Notes under the pieces: generated by a model
Told to the model about the DNA's origin: nothing
The model's input: the letters and a program-made list of their open reading frames with translations, nothing else
The model's database searches: none
Translations under genes and position numbers: made by a program
Part shown: in pieces, positions 33,955 through 41,811 of the stretch
Layout of the letters: each line of letters opens with the position of its first letter
Position numbering within the stretch: the stretch's first letter is position 1
Origin: Streptomyces sp. NL15-2K
GTDB taxonomy: Bacteria; Actinomycetota; Actinomycetes; Streptomycetales; Streptomycetaceae
Direction of reading: 5' to 3'
Length of the DNA: 64,000 bases
NCBI RefSeq assembly: GCF_030551255.1
Contig: NZ_CP130630.1
Span: forward strand, 744,001 to 808,000

Positions 33955-34410
33955 CACGGTCGGCAACCGGCACGCGACGGTCTGTTGCGATCACGGGCCT
34001 GAATCCTGGCTTCAGGGAATCTGCACATCCACTGCCCAACGAAGTCACCGCGCGCGAAGGATCTGCACATGCCGGCACCACCGGTCAGGTCATTGGCGCG
34101 GAGTGTCGGATTCGCCGCGGCGACGGCAAGAGCGCGTACGCACGCATGCCTCGCCGCGTGTGAAGAAGTCGCCACGATGGCGTGCCCACACCTGCACGGA
34201 AGGTTGCTCCTGAGGCGCAAGTGACCTGGTGAGACCGGTGGTTGATTGGAAGCCCGCACCCGCAGCGTGCTTTGATCCATCGCACCGCAGGGGCCGTTCA
34301 TGGCTCTTCCGGAAACGGGCGCCGCCCGGCACCTGTGGTCGCGGCCGTCCATCTGTCCCCAGAGGGGGCCGCTCCCCCTTGTGAATATCCATACGAAGGG
34401 AAGTTCCAAC
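33955..34410. other. Upstream region of the peptide export operon
   Basis: 456 bp without a supported gene. It carries a direct repeat of the decamer ATCTGCACAT (34019-34028 and 34061-34070) and, close to the peptide gene, GAATATCCATACGAAGGG leading to the SD. The promoter of the export operon should be here; I could not single out -35 and -10 boxes confidently. Confidence 0.5.
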
Positions 34411-34626
34411 ATGAACTCCACCCCCCAGGTTGAGACCGTCGAGATCTCCGACGCCGAGCTCGACAACGTCTCCGGCGGTCTGTCCCTGAACACTCTGGGC
34501 ACCGTGACCGGCGTGGTGGATGGCATCGCCCCGGTCTCCGGCATCGTGGACACCGCCGTCGGCACCATCGAGGGCGCCACCGGCCTGAACACCGCCCCGG
34601 TCACCAGCCTGGTCGCCGGTCTCTGA
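34411..34626 (+). CDS. Double-glycine leader peptide precursor (NHLM-type secreted peptide)
   Basis: A 71-residue precursor. The leader (residues 1-23) ends in ISDAELDNVSGG, the ELxxVxGG motif cut by C39 peptidases. The predicted 48-residue core, starting LSLNTLGTVTG, has no Cys, Lys or Arg, eight Thr, two Ser, one Glu and two Asp, so it should be hydrophobic and slightly acidic; a weak internal repeat pairs LNTLGTVTGV with LNTAPVTSLV. Similar Streptomyces peptides are often labelled type A2 lantipeptides, but without Cys no lanthionine can form and no Lan enzyme is present. AAGGGAAG SD lies 7 bp before ATG 34411. Followed by an attenuator hairpin, then HlyD and two ABC genes. Confidence 0.85.
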   Translation: MNSTPQVETVEISDAELDNVSGGLSLNTLGTVTGVVDGIAPVSGIVDTAVGTIEGATGLNTAPVTSLVAGL

Positions 34627-34646
34627 TCGCACTTTTTGTGATCGTT

Positions 34647-34679
34647 GAGTCCCGGAGCCGCAACGCGGCTCCGGGACTC
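34647..34679 (+). terminator. Attenuator hairpin after the peptide gene
   Basis: A 15-bp stem (34647-34661 with 34665-34679; GAGTCCCGGAGCCGC arm) and a 3-nt loop, 20 bp after the precursor stop and 53 bp before hlyD. Its position suggests partial termination, giving more peptide transcript than transporter transcript. Confidence 0.75.
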
Positions 34680-34731
34680 TCGGATGCCGTAAAAGATCTC
34701 TCCCACAGGTCCCACAGGTGAGGGAAGTTCC

Positions 34732-35538
34732 GTGCAGTTCCGCCAACAGGCCCTCGCCAAGCTGCAGTCGCCCGAAGAGCTCGACCTTCCGGTGCGCTTC
34801 GCCCGCCCCCAGGGCTGGCTCGTCCTCTCCGTGACGGTGGTCGTCATGGCCGCCGCATCCGTGTGGGCGGTGACCGGTTCGGTCGCCTCCACGGTCAGCG
34901 CGCCCGCCATCCTCACGCACGGGCAGGGCAGTTACATCCTGCAGAGCCCGGTCGCGGGCCAGGTCACCGCGGTCCTCGCCAAGGAGGGCGAGCGGCTCCC
35001 CGCCGACTCCCCCGTCCTGAAGGTCCGTACGGCCGAGGGCGACAGCGTCGTGCGCACCATCACCGCGGGCCGGGTCACCGCGCTCGCCGCCACCATCGGG
35101 CAGATCATCCAGACCGGGGCGAACGTCGCCGCCGTGGAGAAGGTGGCCCGCGCCAAAGACCCCCTTTACGCCACCGTGTACGTGCCCGCCGAGAACGCGG
35201 CCTCCATTCCCGCGAACGCCTCCGTGGACCTGACCGTCCAGTCGGTACCCACCCAGGAGTACGGCGTACTGCGCGGCCATGTGAAGTCGGTGGACCGCTC
35301 CGCCCAGTCCGCCCAGCAGATCTCCGGGTTCCTCGGGGACAACCAGCTCGGCGAGCAGTTCACCAAGGACGGCAGGCCGGTGGCCGTCCTGGTCAAGCTG
35401 GACAAGTCGTCCGGCACGAAGAGCGGCTACAAGTGGTCGTCCACGGACGGGCCGCCGTTCGCGCTCACCTCCATGACGATGGCCACGGGTTCGATCCGGC
35501 TGGCCGATGAGCATCCCGCCGATTGGCTGCTGCCGTGA
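34732..35538 (+). CDS. HlyD-family adaptor of NHLM peptide exporter
   Basis: A 268-residue membrane-fusion-type protein: short cytoplasmic N-terminus, one TM helix (GWLVLSVTVVVMAAASVWAVTG, ~residues 27-48), and a biotinyl-lipoyl-like domain (QSPVAGQVTAVLAKEGERLPADSPVLKVRTAEGD, ~68-102) plus a beta-barrel (~140-185). It matches NHLM bacteriocin HlyD proteins and would connect the ABC complex across the wall-facing side. GTG 34732 has GAGGGAAG upstream. Coupled to the C39 ABC gene by a GTGA overlap. Confidence 0.87.
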   Translation: MQFRQQALAKLQSPEELDLPVRFARPQGWLVLSVTVVVMAAASVWAVTGSVASTVSAPAILTHGQGSYILQSPVAGQVTAVLAKEGERLPADSPVLKVRTAEGDSVVRTITAGRVTALAATIGQIIQTGANVAAVEKVARAKDPLYATVYVPAENAASIPANASVDLTVQSVPTQEYGVLRGHVKSVDRSAQSAQQISGFLGDNQLGEQFTKDGRPVAVLVKLDKSSGTKSGYKWSSTDGPPFALTSMTMATGSIRLADEHPADWLLP

Positions 35539-37757
35539 GCGCCGCACAGGACACCCGCGGCAGGCGCCGCGCCGCCCCGCCCAAGCGCCCCGTCCCGAAG
35601 GGGAAGTCGAAGACCGTCCGCACGCCCACCGTGCTCCAGATGGAGGCGGTCGAGTGCGGCGCCGCCTCCCTGGCCATGGTCCTCGGCCACTACGGCAAGC
35701 ACGTCCCGCTGGAGGAACTGCGCATCGCCTGCGGTGTGTCCCGGGACGGCTCGCGGGCCAGCAACCTGCTGAAGGCGGCCCGCAGCTACGGCCTGACGGC
35801 CAAGGGCATGCAGATGGACACCGCCGCCCTCGCCGGGGTGAAGACACCCGCCGTCCTGTTCTGGGAGTTCAACCACTACGTCGTCTACGACGGCATGGGC
35901 CGCCGCTTCGGCCGCCGCGGGGTGTACATCAACGACCCCGGCAAGGGCCGCCGTTTCGTGCCCATGGAGGACTTCGACGGCAGCTTCACCGGTGTCGTCC
36001 TGACCATGGAGCCCGGCGAGGGCTTCACCAAGGGCGGGCGCAAGCCGGGCATCCTGGGCGCGATGCCGGCCCGGCTGCGCGGCACCGCGGGCACGATGCC
36101 GGCATCGGTGCTGGCGAGCCTGCTGCTGGTGGTGGTCGGCGCGGCCGTGCCCGCGCTCAGCCGCACCTACATCGACGAGTTCCTGATCGGGAACCAGACC
36201 TCCCTGCTCTCCGTACTGTTCGCGTCGATGGGCGCGTGCGTGCTGCTGACACTGGTGCTGACCTGGTTGCAGCAGGCGAACCTGCTGCGCGGCCGCATCA
36301 TCTCCTCCACGCTCTCCAGCGCCCGGTTCCTGCGCCATCTGCTGCGGCTGCCGGTGACGTTCTTCTCCCAGCGCAGCCCGGCCGACCTGGTGCAGCGGCT
36401 GCAGTCCAACGACCAGGTGGCCGAGACGCTGGCCCGCGACCTCGCGGCGGCGGGCGTGGACGCCGTGGTCGTCGTCCTGTACGCGGTCCTGCTCTACACC
36501 TACGACCCCCAGCTCACGTACGTCGGGATAGGCGTGGCGCTGCTGAACATCGTGGCCATGCGGGTCGTCATCCGGCTGCGCGCCACGCGTACGGCGAAGC
36601 TGCGCGCCGACAGCGCCCGGCTCACCAACACCTCCTACACGGGCCTGCAGCTGATCGAGACGATGAAGGCGACCGGCGGTGAGGACGGCTACTTCCGCAA
36701 GTGGGCCGGGCAGCACGCCACCACGCTGGAGGAGCAGCAGCGGCTCGGGGTGCCGAGCGCCTGGCTGGGTGTGGTCGCGCCGACCCTCGCGACGCTGAAC
36801 AGCGCGCTGATCCTATGGATCGGCGGTATGCGGGCGGTGGAGGGCGGCATCTCGGTCGGTCTGCTGGTCGCCTTCCAGTCGCTGGTCACCCGCTTCACCG
36901 CCCCGATCACCCGCCTCAACGGCGTCGCGAGCCGCATCCAGGACTTCGCGGCCGACGTGGCGCGGCTGAAGGACGTGGAGAACTTCGAGGCCGACCCGCT
37001 CTACGGCCGTCCCGGCGCCGGCGAGTCGACGCGCCGCCTGCAGGGCCATGTCGAGCTGCAGAACATCAGCTTCGGCTACAACCCGCTGGACAAGCCGCTG
37101 CTGACCGGCTTCGACCTGACCGTCGGCCCGGGGCAGCAGGTCGCGCTGGTCGGCGGCTCGGGCAGCGGCAAGTCCACGGTGTCCCGGCTGATCTCGGGCC
37201 TGTACGCGCCCTGGGAGGGCGTGATCCGTATCGACGGGCAGCGCCTGGACGACATCCCGCGCGGGGCGCTGGCGGCCTCCGTCTCCTTCGTCGACCAGGA
37301 CGTGTTCCTCTTCGAGGGCACCGTCCGGGACAACGTGGCGCTGTGGGACCCGTCGATCCCGGAGGACGCGGTGGTGGACGCGCTGCGGGACGCGGCCCTG
37401 TACGACGTGGTCATGCGGCGGCCCGGCGGCATCCACAGCAAGGTCGAGCAGGACGGCCGCAATTTCTCCGGCGGGCAGCGCCAGCGCCTGGAGATCGCGC
37501 GGGCGCTGGTGCGCCGGCCCAGCATCCTGGTCCTCGACGAGGTGACCAGCGCGCTGGACGCGGAGACCGAGCTGGTGGTGATGGACAACCTGCGCAAGCG
37601 CGGCTGTGCCTGTGTGGTGATCGCGCACCGGCTCAGCACGGTGCGCGACAGCGACGAGATCGTCGTACTCGAACACGGCACGATCGTGGAGCGCGGGCGG
37701 CACGAGGAGCTGGTGGCGCGCGGTGGCGCGTACGCCCAGCTGGTCAGGGAGCACTGA
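35535..37757 (+). CDS. C39 peptidase-containing ABC transporter (NHLM peptide processing/export)
   Basis: A 740-residue transporter. The C39 cysteine peptidase (residues ~30-155) has Gln35 (oxyanion), Cys41 in MEAVECGAASLAMVLGHYG, His114 in EFNHYVVYDG and Asp134 in YINDPGKG. A six-TM exporter domain follows (~170-450), then the NBD with Walker A GGSGSGKST (~539), the ABC signature NFSGGQRQRLEIARAL (~642) and Walker B SILVLDEVTSALDAE. It should remove the leader after Gly-Gly and export the core peptide. Coupled to hlyD (GTGA) and 1 bp from the next ABC gene. Confidence 0.94.
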   Translation: MSAAQDTRGRRRAAPPKRPVPKGKSKTVRTPTVLQMEAVECGAASLAMVLGHYGKHVPLEELRIACGVSRDGSRASNLLKAARSYGLTAKGMQMDTAALAGVKTPAVLFWEFNHYVVYDGMGRRFGRRGVYINDPGKGRRFVPMEDFDGSFTGVVLTMEPGEGFTKGGRKPGILGAMPARLRGTAGTMPASVLASLLLVVVGAAVPALSRTYIDEFLIGNQTSLLSVLFASMGACVLLTLVLTWLQQANLLRGRIISSTLSSARFLRHLLRLPVTFFSQRSPADLVQRLQSNDQVAETLARDLAAAGVDAVVVVLYAVLLYTYDPQLTYVGIGVALLNIVAMRVVIRLRATRTAKLRADSARLTNTSYTGLQLIETMKATGGEDGYFRKWAGQHATTLEEQQRLGVPSAWLGVVAPTLATLNSALILWIGGMRAVEGGISVGLLVAFQSLVTRFTAPITRLNGVASRIQDFAADVARLKDVENFEADPLYGRPGAGESTRRLQGHVELQNISFGYNPLDKPLLTGFDLTVGPGQQVALVGGSGSGKSTVSRLISGLYAPWEGVIRIDGQRLDDIPRGALAASVSFVDQDVFLFEGTVRDNVALWDPSIPEDAVVDALRDAALYDVVMRRPGGIHSKVEQDGRNFSGGQRQRLEIARALVRRPSILVLDEVTSALDAETELVVMDNLRKRGCACVVIAHRLSTVRDSDEIVVLEHGTIVERGRHEELVARGGAYAQLVREH

Positions 37758-37758
37758 G

Positions 37759-40575
37759 ATGACGACCGCGCATGAGGGGGACCTCGTCCTGGGCGCGCTC
37801 GGGTCCTTGGGGACGCCCATCGACTGCGCCGGCTTCAGCCGTATCGACCTCGAAGGACCACAGGTGCTGTGGCTGGTCGCGGCCGGCGCCGTCGACCTGT
37901 TCGCGGTGGACGCCGGGCAGCAGGGCCACTGGCACCACCTCGGCCGCCTGGAGGCGGGCTCCCTGCTGCTGGGCCCGGTGGCGGGCCCCCAGCACACGCT
38001 GGTGGCACGCCCGTTGCGGGACTGCGTGGTGCGCCGCATCGGGCTGCGCGAGCTGTACCAGCCCGCGAACACCCAGACCTGGTCCTACGACGAGTACGGC
38101 AACCCCCAGTACGTACCGCCCACGACGAGCCCCCTGGAGTACGCGCTCGCCCTCGGCGTCGGCCGCAGCCTGTCGATCCTGTTCCAGGCGCCGATGGTCA
38201 ACGAGCGGTCCGCCGCGCCCACCGACGACGACGTCTTCTGGATGCAGGTACCGCCGGGCAGCGTGCAGTACGGCTCGCTGTACGGCGCGGAGGCGGCCGC
38301 CGATCTGCTGATGGACCCCGCGGTCTGGCAGAGCATGGTCGACCAGCAGTACCGGCTGCTGACCACGCTGGACCGCTGGATCGAGGATCTGGAGCGCACC
38401 CACGAGACCCGCACGGCGGAGGGCATCAGGGCCGGCGAGGCGGTGCGCGCCCAGGCCGACCGGACGCTGCTGGCGTCGATCGGCAAGCGGTCCTCGCAGC
38501 GCACCACGGCCGCCGACGCGGACGCCAGTTACGCCGCCTGCAAGCTGGTCGCGCAGGCGGCCGGGATCGCGCTCGCCGAGCCCGCGCAGTCCGGCACGGA
38601 GAGCGACCGCCTCGATCCGGTCGAGCGGGTCGCCGTCGCCTCGCGCGTGCGCACCCGGGCCGTTCGCCTGGACGGCCGCTGGTGGCACGACAACGTCGGA
38701 CCGCTGGTGGGCCACCGGGCGCTGTCCGGAGCACCGGTAGCGCTGCTGTGGCGGCGCGGCGGATACGTGGCCGTGCACCCGTCGACCGGCCGCGAGACAC
38801 CGATCGAGAAGGCCAACGCGGAGGAGTTCGAGCCGCGCGCGGTGATGTTCTACCGTCCGTTGCCCGACCGAGGGCTGAGCCCCCTGCGGCTGCTGCGGTT
38901 CAGCATGCGCGGCACGCGCGGAGACCTGACGAACCTCCTGGTCAGCGGGCTGGTGACGGTCGCGATCGGGGCGCTGGTGCCGGTCGCGACCGGCAAGGTG
39001 CTCGGTGAGTTCGTGCCGAAGGCACAGAGCGATCTGATCGTGCAGTTCTGTCTGGCCGTGATGATCAGCAGCGTGGTGGCGGCGGCCTTCATGCTGCTGC
39101 AGAACCTCACCATTCTCCGGCTGGAGGGCCGGATCGAGGCGACGCTTCAACCGGCCGTCTGGGACCGGCTGTTGCGTCTGCCGACGAAGTTCTTCACCGA
39201 GCGCTCGACCGGAGAACTGGCGAGCGCGGCGATGGGCATCAGCTCGATCCGCCGGCTGATGGCGGGCGTCGGCCCGGTGGTCGCCCAGTCGGTGACCGTG
39301 GGCGCGATGAATCTGGGGCTGCTGTTCTGGTACAGCGTCCCGATGGCGCTGGCGGCGATCGGCATGCTCGTCGTCATCGCCGGCGTGTTCCTGGGGCTCG
39401 GGCTGTGGCAGGTGCGCTGGCAGCGGCGGCTGGTGGTGCTCGGCAACAAGCTGAACAACCAGGCGTTCCAGACGCTGCGGGGCCTGCCGAAACTCAGGGT
39501 GGCGGCGGCCGAGAACTACGCCTACGCGGCATGGGCCTCCCAGTTCGCGCGCAGCCGCGAGTTGCAGCAGCGGGTGGGGCGCATCAAGAACCTCACGACG
39601 GTGATGGGCGCGGTGTATCTGCCCGTGTGCACGCTGCTGATGTTCATGCTGCTGGCGGGACCGGCGCGCGGGACGATGTCGGCGGCCGCGTTCCTCACCT
39701 TCAACACCTCGGTGACGATGCTGCTGACCGCCGTCACCCAGCTGACCGGCTCCTTCGTGTCGATGGTGGCCGCGCTTCCGCTGTTCGAGGAGATCAAGCC
39801 GGTGCTGGAGGCGACGCCCGAGGTGCGCACGGCGAGCACCCGGCCGGGCCCGCTGTCCGGCGGGCTCGAGGCTCGCAGGCTCTCCTTCCGCTACTCCGAC
39901 GACGGTCCGCTGGTGCTGGACGACGTGTCGTTCGAGGTGCGGCCGGGCGAGTTCGTGGCGATCGTCGGCCCGAGCGGCTGCGGCAAGTCGACGCTGCTCA
40001 GGCTGCTGATCGGCTTCGACAAACCGGTCTCCGGCAGTGTGCTGTACGACGGTCAGGACCTGGCCGCCCTCGACCAGTCGGCCGTACGCCGCCAGTGCGG
40101 TGTGGTCCTCCAGCACGCCCAGCCGTTCACCGGCTCCATCCTGGACGTCATCTGCGGCACCGAGCCGTACACGCCGGAGGAGGCGATGGCGGCGGCCGAG
40201 ATGGCGGGGCTGGCCGAGGACATCAAGCGGATGCCGATGGGCCTGCACACGATCGTGTCGGGCAGCGGCGCCATCTCGGGCGGTCAGCGGCAACGCCTCA
40301 TGATCGCCCAGGCCTTGATCCGCCGCCCGCGCATCCTCTTCTTCGACGAGGCGACCAGCGCCCTCGACAACGAGACACAGCGCACGGTCATCGAGAGCAC
40401 CAAGGCGCTCAACGCCACCCGGATCGTCATCGCGCACCGCCTGTCGACGGTGCTGGACGCCGACCGGGTGATCGTGATGGAGGACGGCAAGGTCGCCCAG
40501 CAGGGCGCGCCCGCACAGCTGCTCGCGGACACCGGGGGCCGGCTGCACGAGCTGGTGCGGCGGCAGATGGCGTGA
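37759..40575 (+). CDS. NHLM bacteriocin-type ABC transporter, second permease/ATPase subunit
   Basis: A 938-residue protein of the partner-ABC type of NHLM export systems. A large N-terminal soluble domain (~1-370) includes a degenerate cyclic-nucleotide-like region (VLWLVAAGAVDLFAV, HHLGRLEAGSLLLGPV) and GGYVAVHPSTGRETPIEKANAEEFEPRAVMFYRPLP. Then a six-TM domain (~390-690) and an NBD with Walker A GPSGCGKST (~736), signature ISGGQRQRLMIAQAL and Walker B ILFFDEATSALDNE. There is no C39 catalytic Cys, so it probably pairs with the upstream peptidase subunit. Followed by a MITE-like element. Confidence 0.92.
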   Translation: MTTAHEGDLVLGALGSLGTPIDCAGFSRIDLEGPQVLWLVAAGAVDLFAVDAGQQGHWHHLGRLEAGSLLLGPVAGPQHTLVARPLRDCVVRRIGLRELYQPANTQTWSYDEYGNPQYVPPTTSPLEYALALGVGRSLSILFQAPMVNERSAAPTDDDVFWMQVPPGSVQYGSLYGAEAAADLLMDPAVWQSMVDQQYRLLTTLDRWIEDLERTHETRTAEGIRAGEAVRAQADRTLLASIGKRSSQRTTAADADASYAACKLVAQAAGIALAEPAQSGTESDRLDPVERVAVASRVRTRAVRLDGRWWHDNVGPLVGHRALSGAPVALLWRRGGYVAVHPSTGRETPIEKANAEEFEPRAVMFYRPLPDRGLSPLRLLRFSMRGTRGDLTNLLVSGLVTVAIGALVPVATGKVLGEFVPKAQSDLIVQFCLAVMISSVVAAAFMLLQNLTILRLEGRIEATLQPAVWDRLLRLPTKFFTERSTGELASAAMGISSIRRLMAGVGPVVAQSVTVGAMNLGLLFWYSVPMALAAIGMLVVIAGVFLGLGLWQVRWQRRLVVLGNKLNNQAFQTLRGLPKLRVAAAENYAYAAWASQFARSRELQQRVGRIKNLTTVMGAVYLPVCTLLMFMLLAGPARGTMSAAAFLTFNTSVTMLLTAVTQLTGSFVSMVAALPLFEEIKPVLEATPEVRTASTRPGPLSGGLEARRLSFRYSDDGPLVLDDVSFEVRPGEFVAIVGPSGCGKSTLLRLLIGFDKPVSGSVLYDGQDLAALDQSAVRRQCGVVLQHAQPFTGSILDVICGTEPYTPEEAMAAAEMAGLAEDIKRMPMGLHTIVSGSGAISGGQRQRLMIAQALIRRPRILFFDEATSALDNETQRTVIESTKALNATRIVIAHRLSTVLDADRVIVMEDGKVAQQGAPAQLLADTGGRLHELVRRQMA

Positions 40576-40590
40576 CGGGTCAGGCGTCGA

Positions 40591-40765
40591 GGGCCTGTTG
40601 CGAAGGTCCCGTCGTCCGCCCGAAGGGCGGGCCCTGCGGCGTCCGGTGCGTGCTCTCGGCGTGCCGGGTGCAAGCCCTCGTACTGGACGTACTTGGGCTT
40701 GTGCCCGGTGCGGCGAGAGTGCGTGCCGGGCGCCGCGGGGCAGGCGGGACTTTCGCAACAGGCCC
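40591..40765. mobile_element. 175-bp palindromic MITE-like element, copy 2
   Basis: Same length, orientation and overall sequence as the element in the phosphotransferase gene. TIRs (40591-40611 and 40745-40765) start GGGCCTGTTGCGAA and match in 20 of 21 positions. It occupies the convergent gap between the ABC transporter and the SRPBCC gene, supplying the stop of the latter at its junction and acting as a potential terminator hairpin. Flanks are GA and TA, so a target duplication is not clear. Confidence 0.85.
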
Positions 40766-41283
40766 TAGCCAGGGACGGGGGCGCCGGACGGGACACCGGC
40801 CTCGACGTAGCCGTCGTAGAACTCCTTCCAGGGCGCGGTGGCCCCGGCGTGCGGGCCGTCGAGCTCCTCGCCGCGGGTCCGCGCGTCCAGGGCGGCCAGG
40901 CACACCTCCCAGCCGGCGCCGTTGCGGGCGGCCTCGTCGGTGGCCTCCAGGACGTTGGTGAGCGTGAAGCGGGTGCGGGCGTCGTCCAGCGGGTCAAGGT
41001 CGAACCGCAACTCGGCGCCGCCCCAGGTGAAGGAGAGGTGTCGCGGGACGTCCACGGCGAGCACCGTGCCCGTGGAGTCCTCCAGGGCGGGGTCGCCGCT
41101 GAACTCGACCGTGCCCCCGGCGTGCAGCTCGATCTCCATGCGGGACGGGAACCAGTGGGCCAGTTCCCAGGGATCGGTCACGAACTGCCAGACACGGTCC
41201 ACGGGGTGGTCGTAGGTACGGCTGAAGCGGACGGCCGGGCGGCCGTCGTCCAGCGTCAGGTAGGTGCCGGTGAGGTCGGTCAT
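40765..41283 (-). CDS. SRPBCC (AHSA1-like) domain protein
   Basis: A 172-residue START-like protein: VRFSRTYDHPVDRVWQFVTDPWELAHWFPSRMEIELHAGGTVEFSGDP (~residues 18-65) and WGGAELRFDLDPLDDARTRFTLTNVL (~87-112), with the usual long C-terminal helix (GAGWEVCLAALDARTRG). It binds small hydrophobic ligands; in pairs with ArsR-type regulators it is often the regulated partner. The stop codon TAG straddles the right end of the neighbouring mobile element. Six bp downstream of the ArsR gene. Confidence 0.87.
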   Translation of the reverse strand: MTDLTGTYLTLDDGRPAVRFSRTYDHPVDRVWQFVTDPWELAHWFPSRMEIELHAGGTVEFSGDPALEDSTGTVLAVDVPRHLSFTWGGAELRFDLDPLDDARTRFTLTNVLEATDEAARNGAGWEVCLAALDARTRGEELDGPHAGATAPWKEFYDGYVEAGVPSGAPVPG

Positions 41284-41289
41284 GGGGGA

Positions 41290-41631
41290 TCAGTCCTTCG
41301 CAGCGGGGTCCTGGGTTCCTTCCGACGCCTGGTCGAGGCGGCGCCCCAGCGCGTCGAGGCTCTCGTTCCACAGCTTCCGGTACGGGGCCAGCCAGGCGTC
41401 GAGCTCGGCGATCGGGGCCGGGTCGAGGGCGTAGACGCGGCGCTGCGCGTCCTGCCGGACCCGGACCAGGCCCGCCTCTTTGAGCACCTTCAGGTGCTTG
41501 GACGTGCCGGGCTGGCTCAGTCCGCAGGCCTCCACGATCTCGCCGACGGGCCGCGGCCGCTCGAGGAGCAGCGCGATGATCGCGCGTCGGTGGGGATCGG
41601 CGAGGGCGGTCCAGAGAGAGGCGTCGGACAT
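41290..41631 (-). CDS. ArsR/SmtB-type HTH regulator
   Basis: A 113-residue winged-helix protein: ALADPHRRAIIALLLERPRPVGEIVEACGLSQPGTSKHLKVLKEAGLVRVRQDAQRRVYALDP (~residues 9-72). It lacks a Cys/His metal-binding motif, so ligand sensing is not metal-based; it resembles SdpR-like autorepressors that occur with SRPBCC partners. A possible operator is the direct repeat ATATTC (41640-41660 region) just upstream. It forms a two-gene operon with the SRPBCC gene and is divergent from the MFS pump. Confidence 0.88.
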   Translation of the reverse strand: MSDASLWTALADPHRRAIIALLLERPRPVGEIVEACGLSQPGTSKHLKVLKEAGLVRVRQDAQRRVYALDPAPIAELDAWLAPYRKLWNESLDALGRRLDQASEGTQDPAAKD

Positions 41632-41704
41632 GGCTTCAATATTCCTCCTTGGTTATATTCCCGTCAAGGCATACACCCCTGGACCCTTTCCGCCACCCCC
41701 CTCT

Positions 41705-41765
41705 AGCGAAACGTTGCCGTTTCGCTGAAAGTGGTCTAGCCTCCTCGCGTACGAAACGGTTTCGT
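41705..41765 (+). promoter_or_regulatory. MFS promoter with two palindromic operators
   Basis: A rightward promoter is visible: -35 TTGCCG (41714-41719), 17-bp spacer, -10 TAGCCT (41737-41742). The -35 lies inside a perfect inverted repeat AGCGAAACG-TTGC-CGTTTCGCT (41705-41726), and ACGAAAC-G-GTTTCGT (41751-41765) lies just after the -10. Both share the GAAACG core, so one repressor, most likely TetR-type, should cover both. No TetR gene is adjacent. Confidence 0.75.
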
Positions 41766-41811
41766 TTAGCTATCCGCTTCCTTCGGACGACTTCCCTGGA
41801 GTTGGTTCCCG

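Noticed and set aside
34411..34626. Type A2 lantipeptide label for the small precursor
   Set aside because: No Cys in the core and no lanthionine synthetase nearby; the leader motif only shows C39 processing.
37744..40758. A ~1000-codon open frame antisense to the second ABC transporter
   Set aside because: Gln/Arg/His-rich translation without domains; it is the antisense shadow of a GC3-biased gene, as are similar long frames opposite the GH2, QcrB and PP2C genes.
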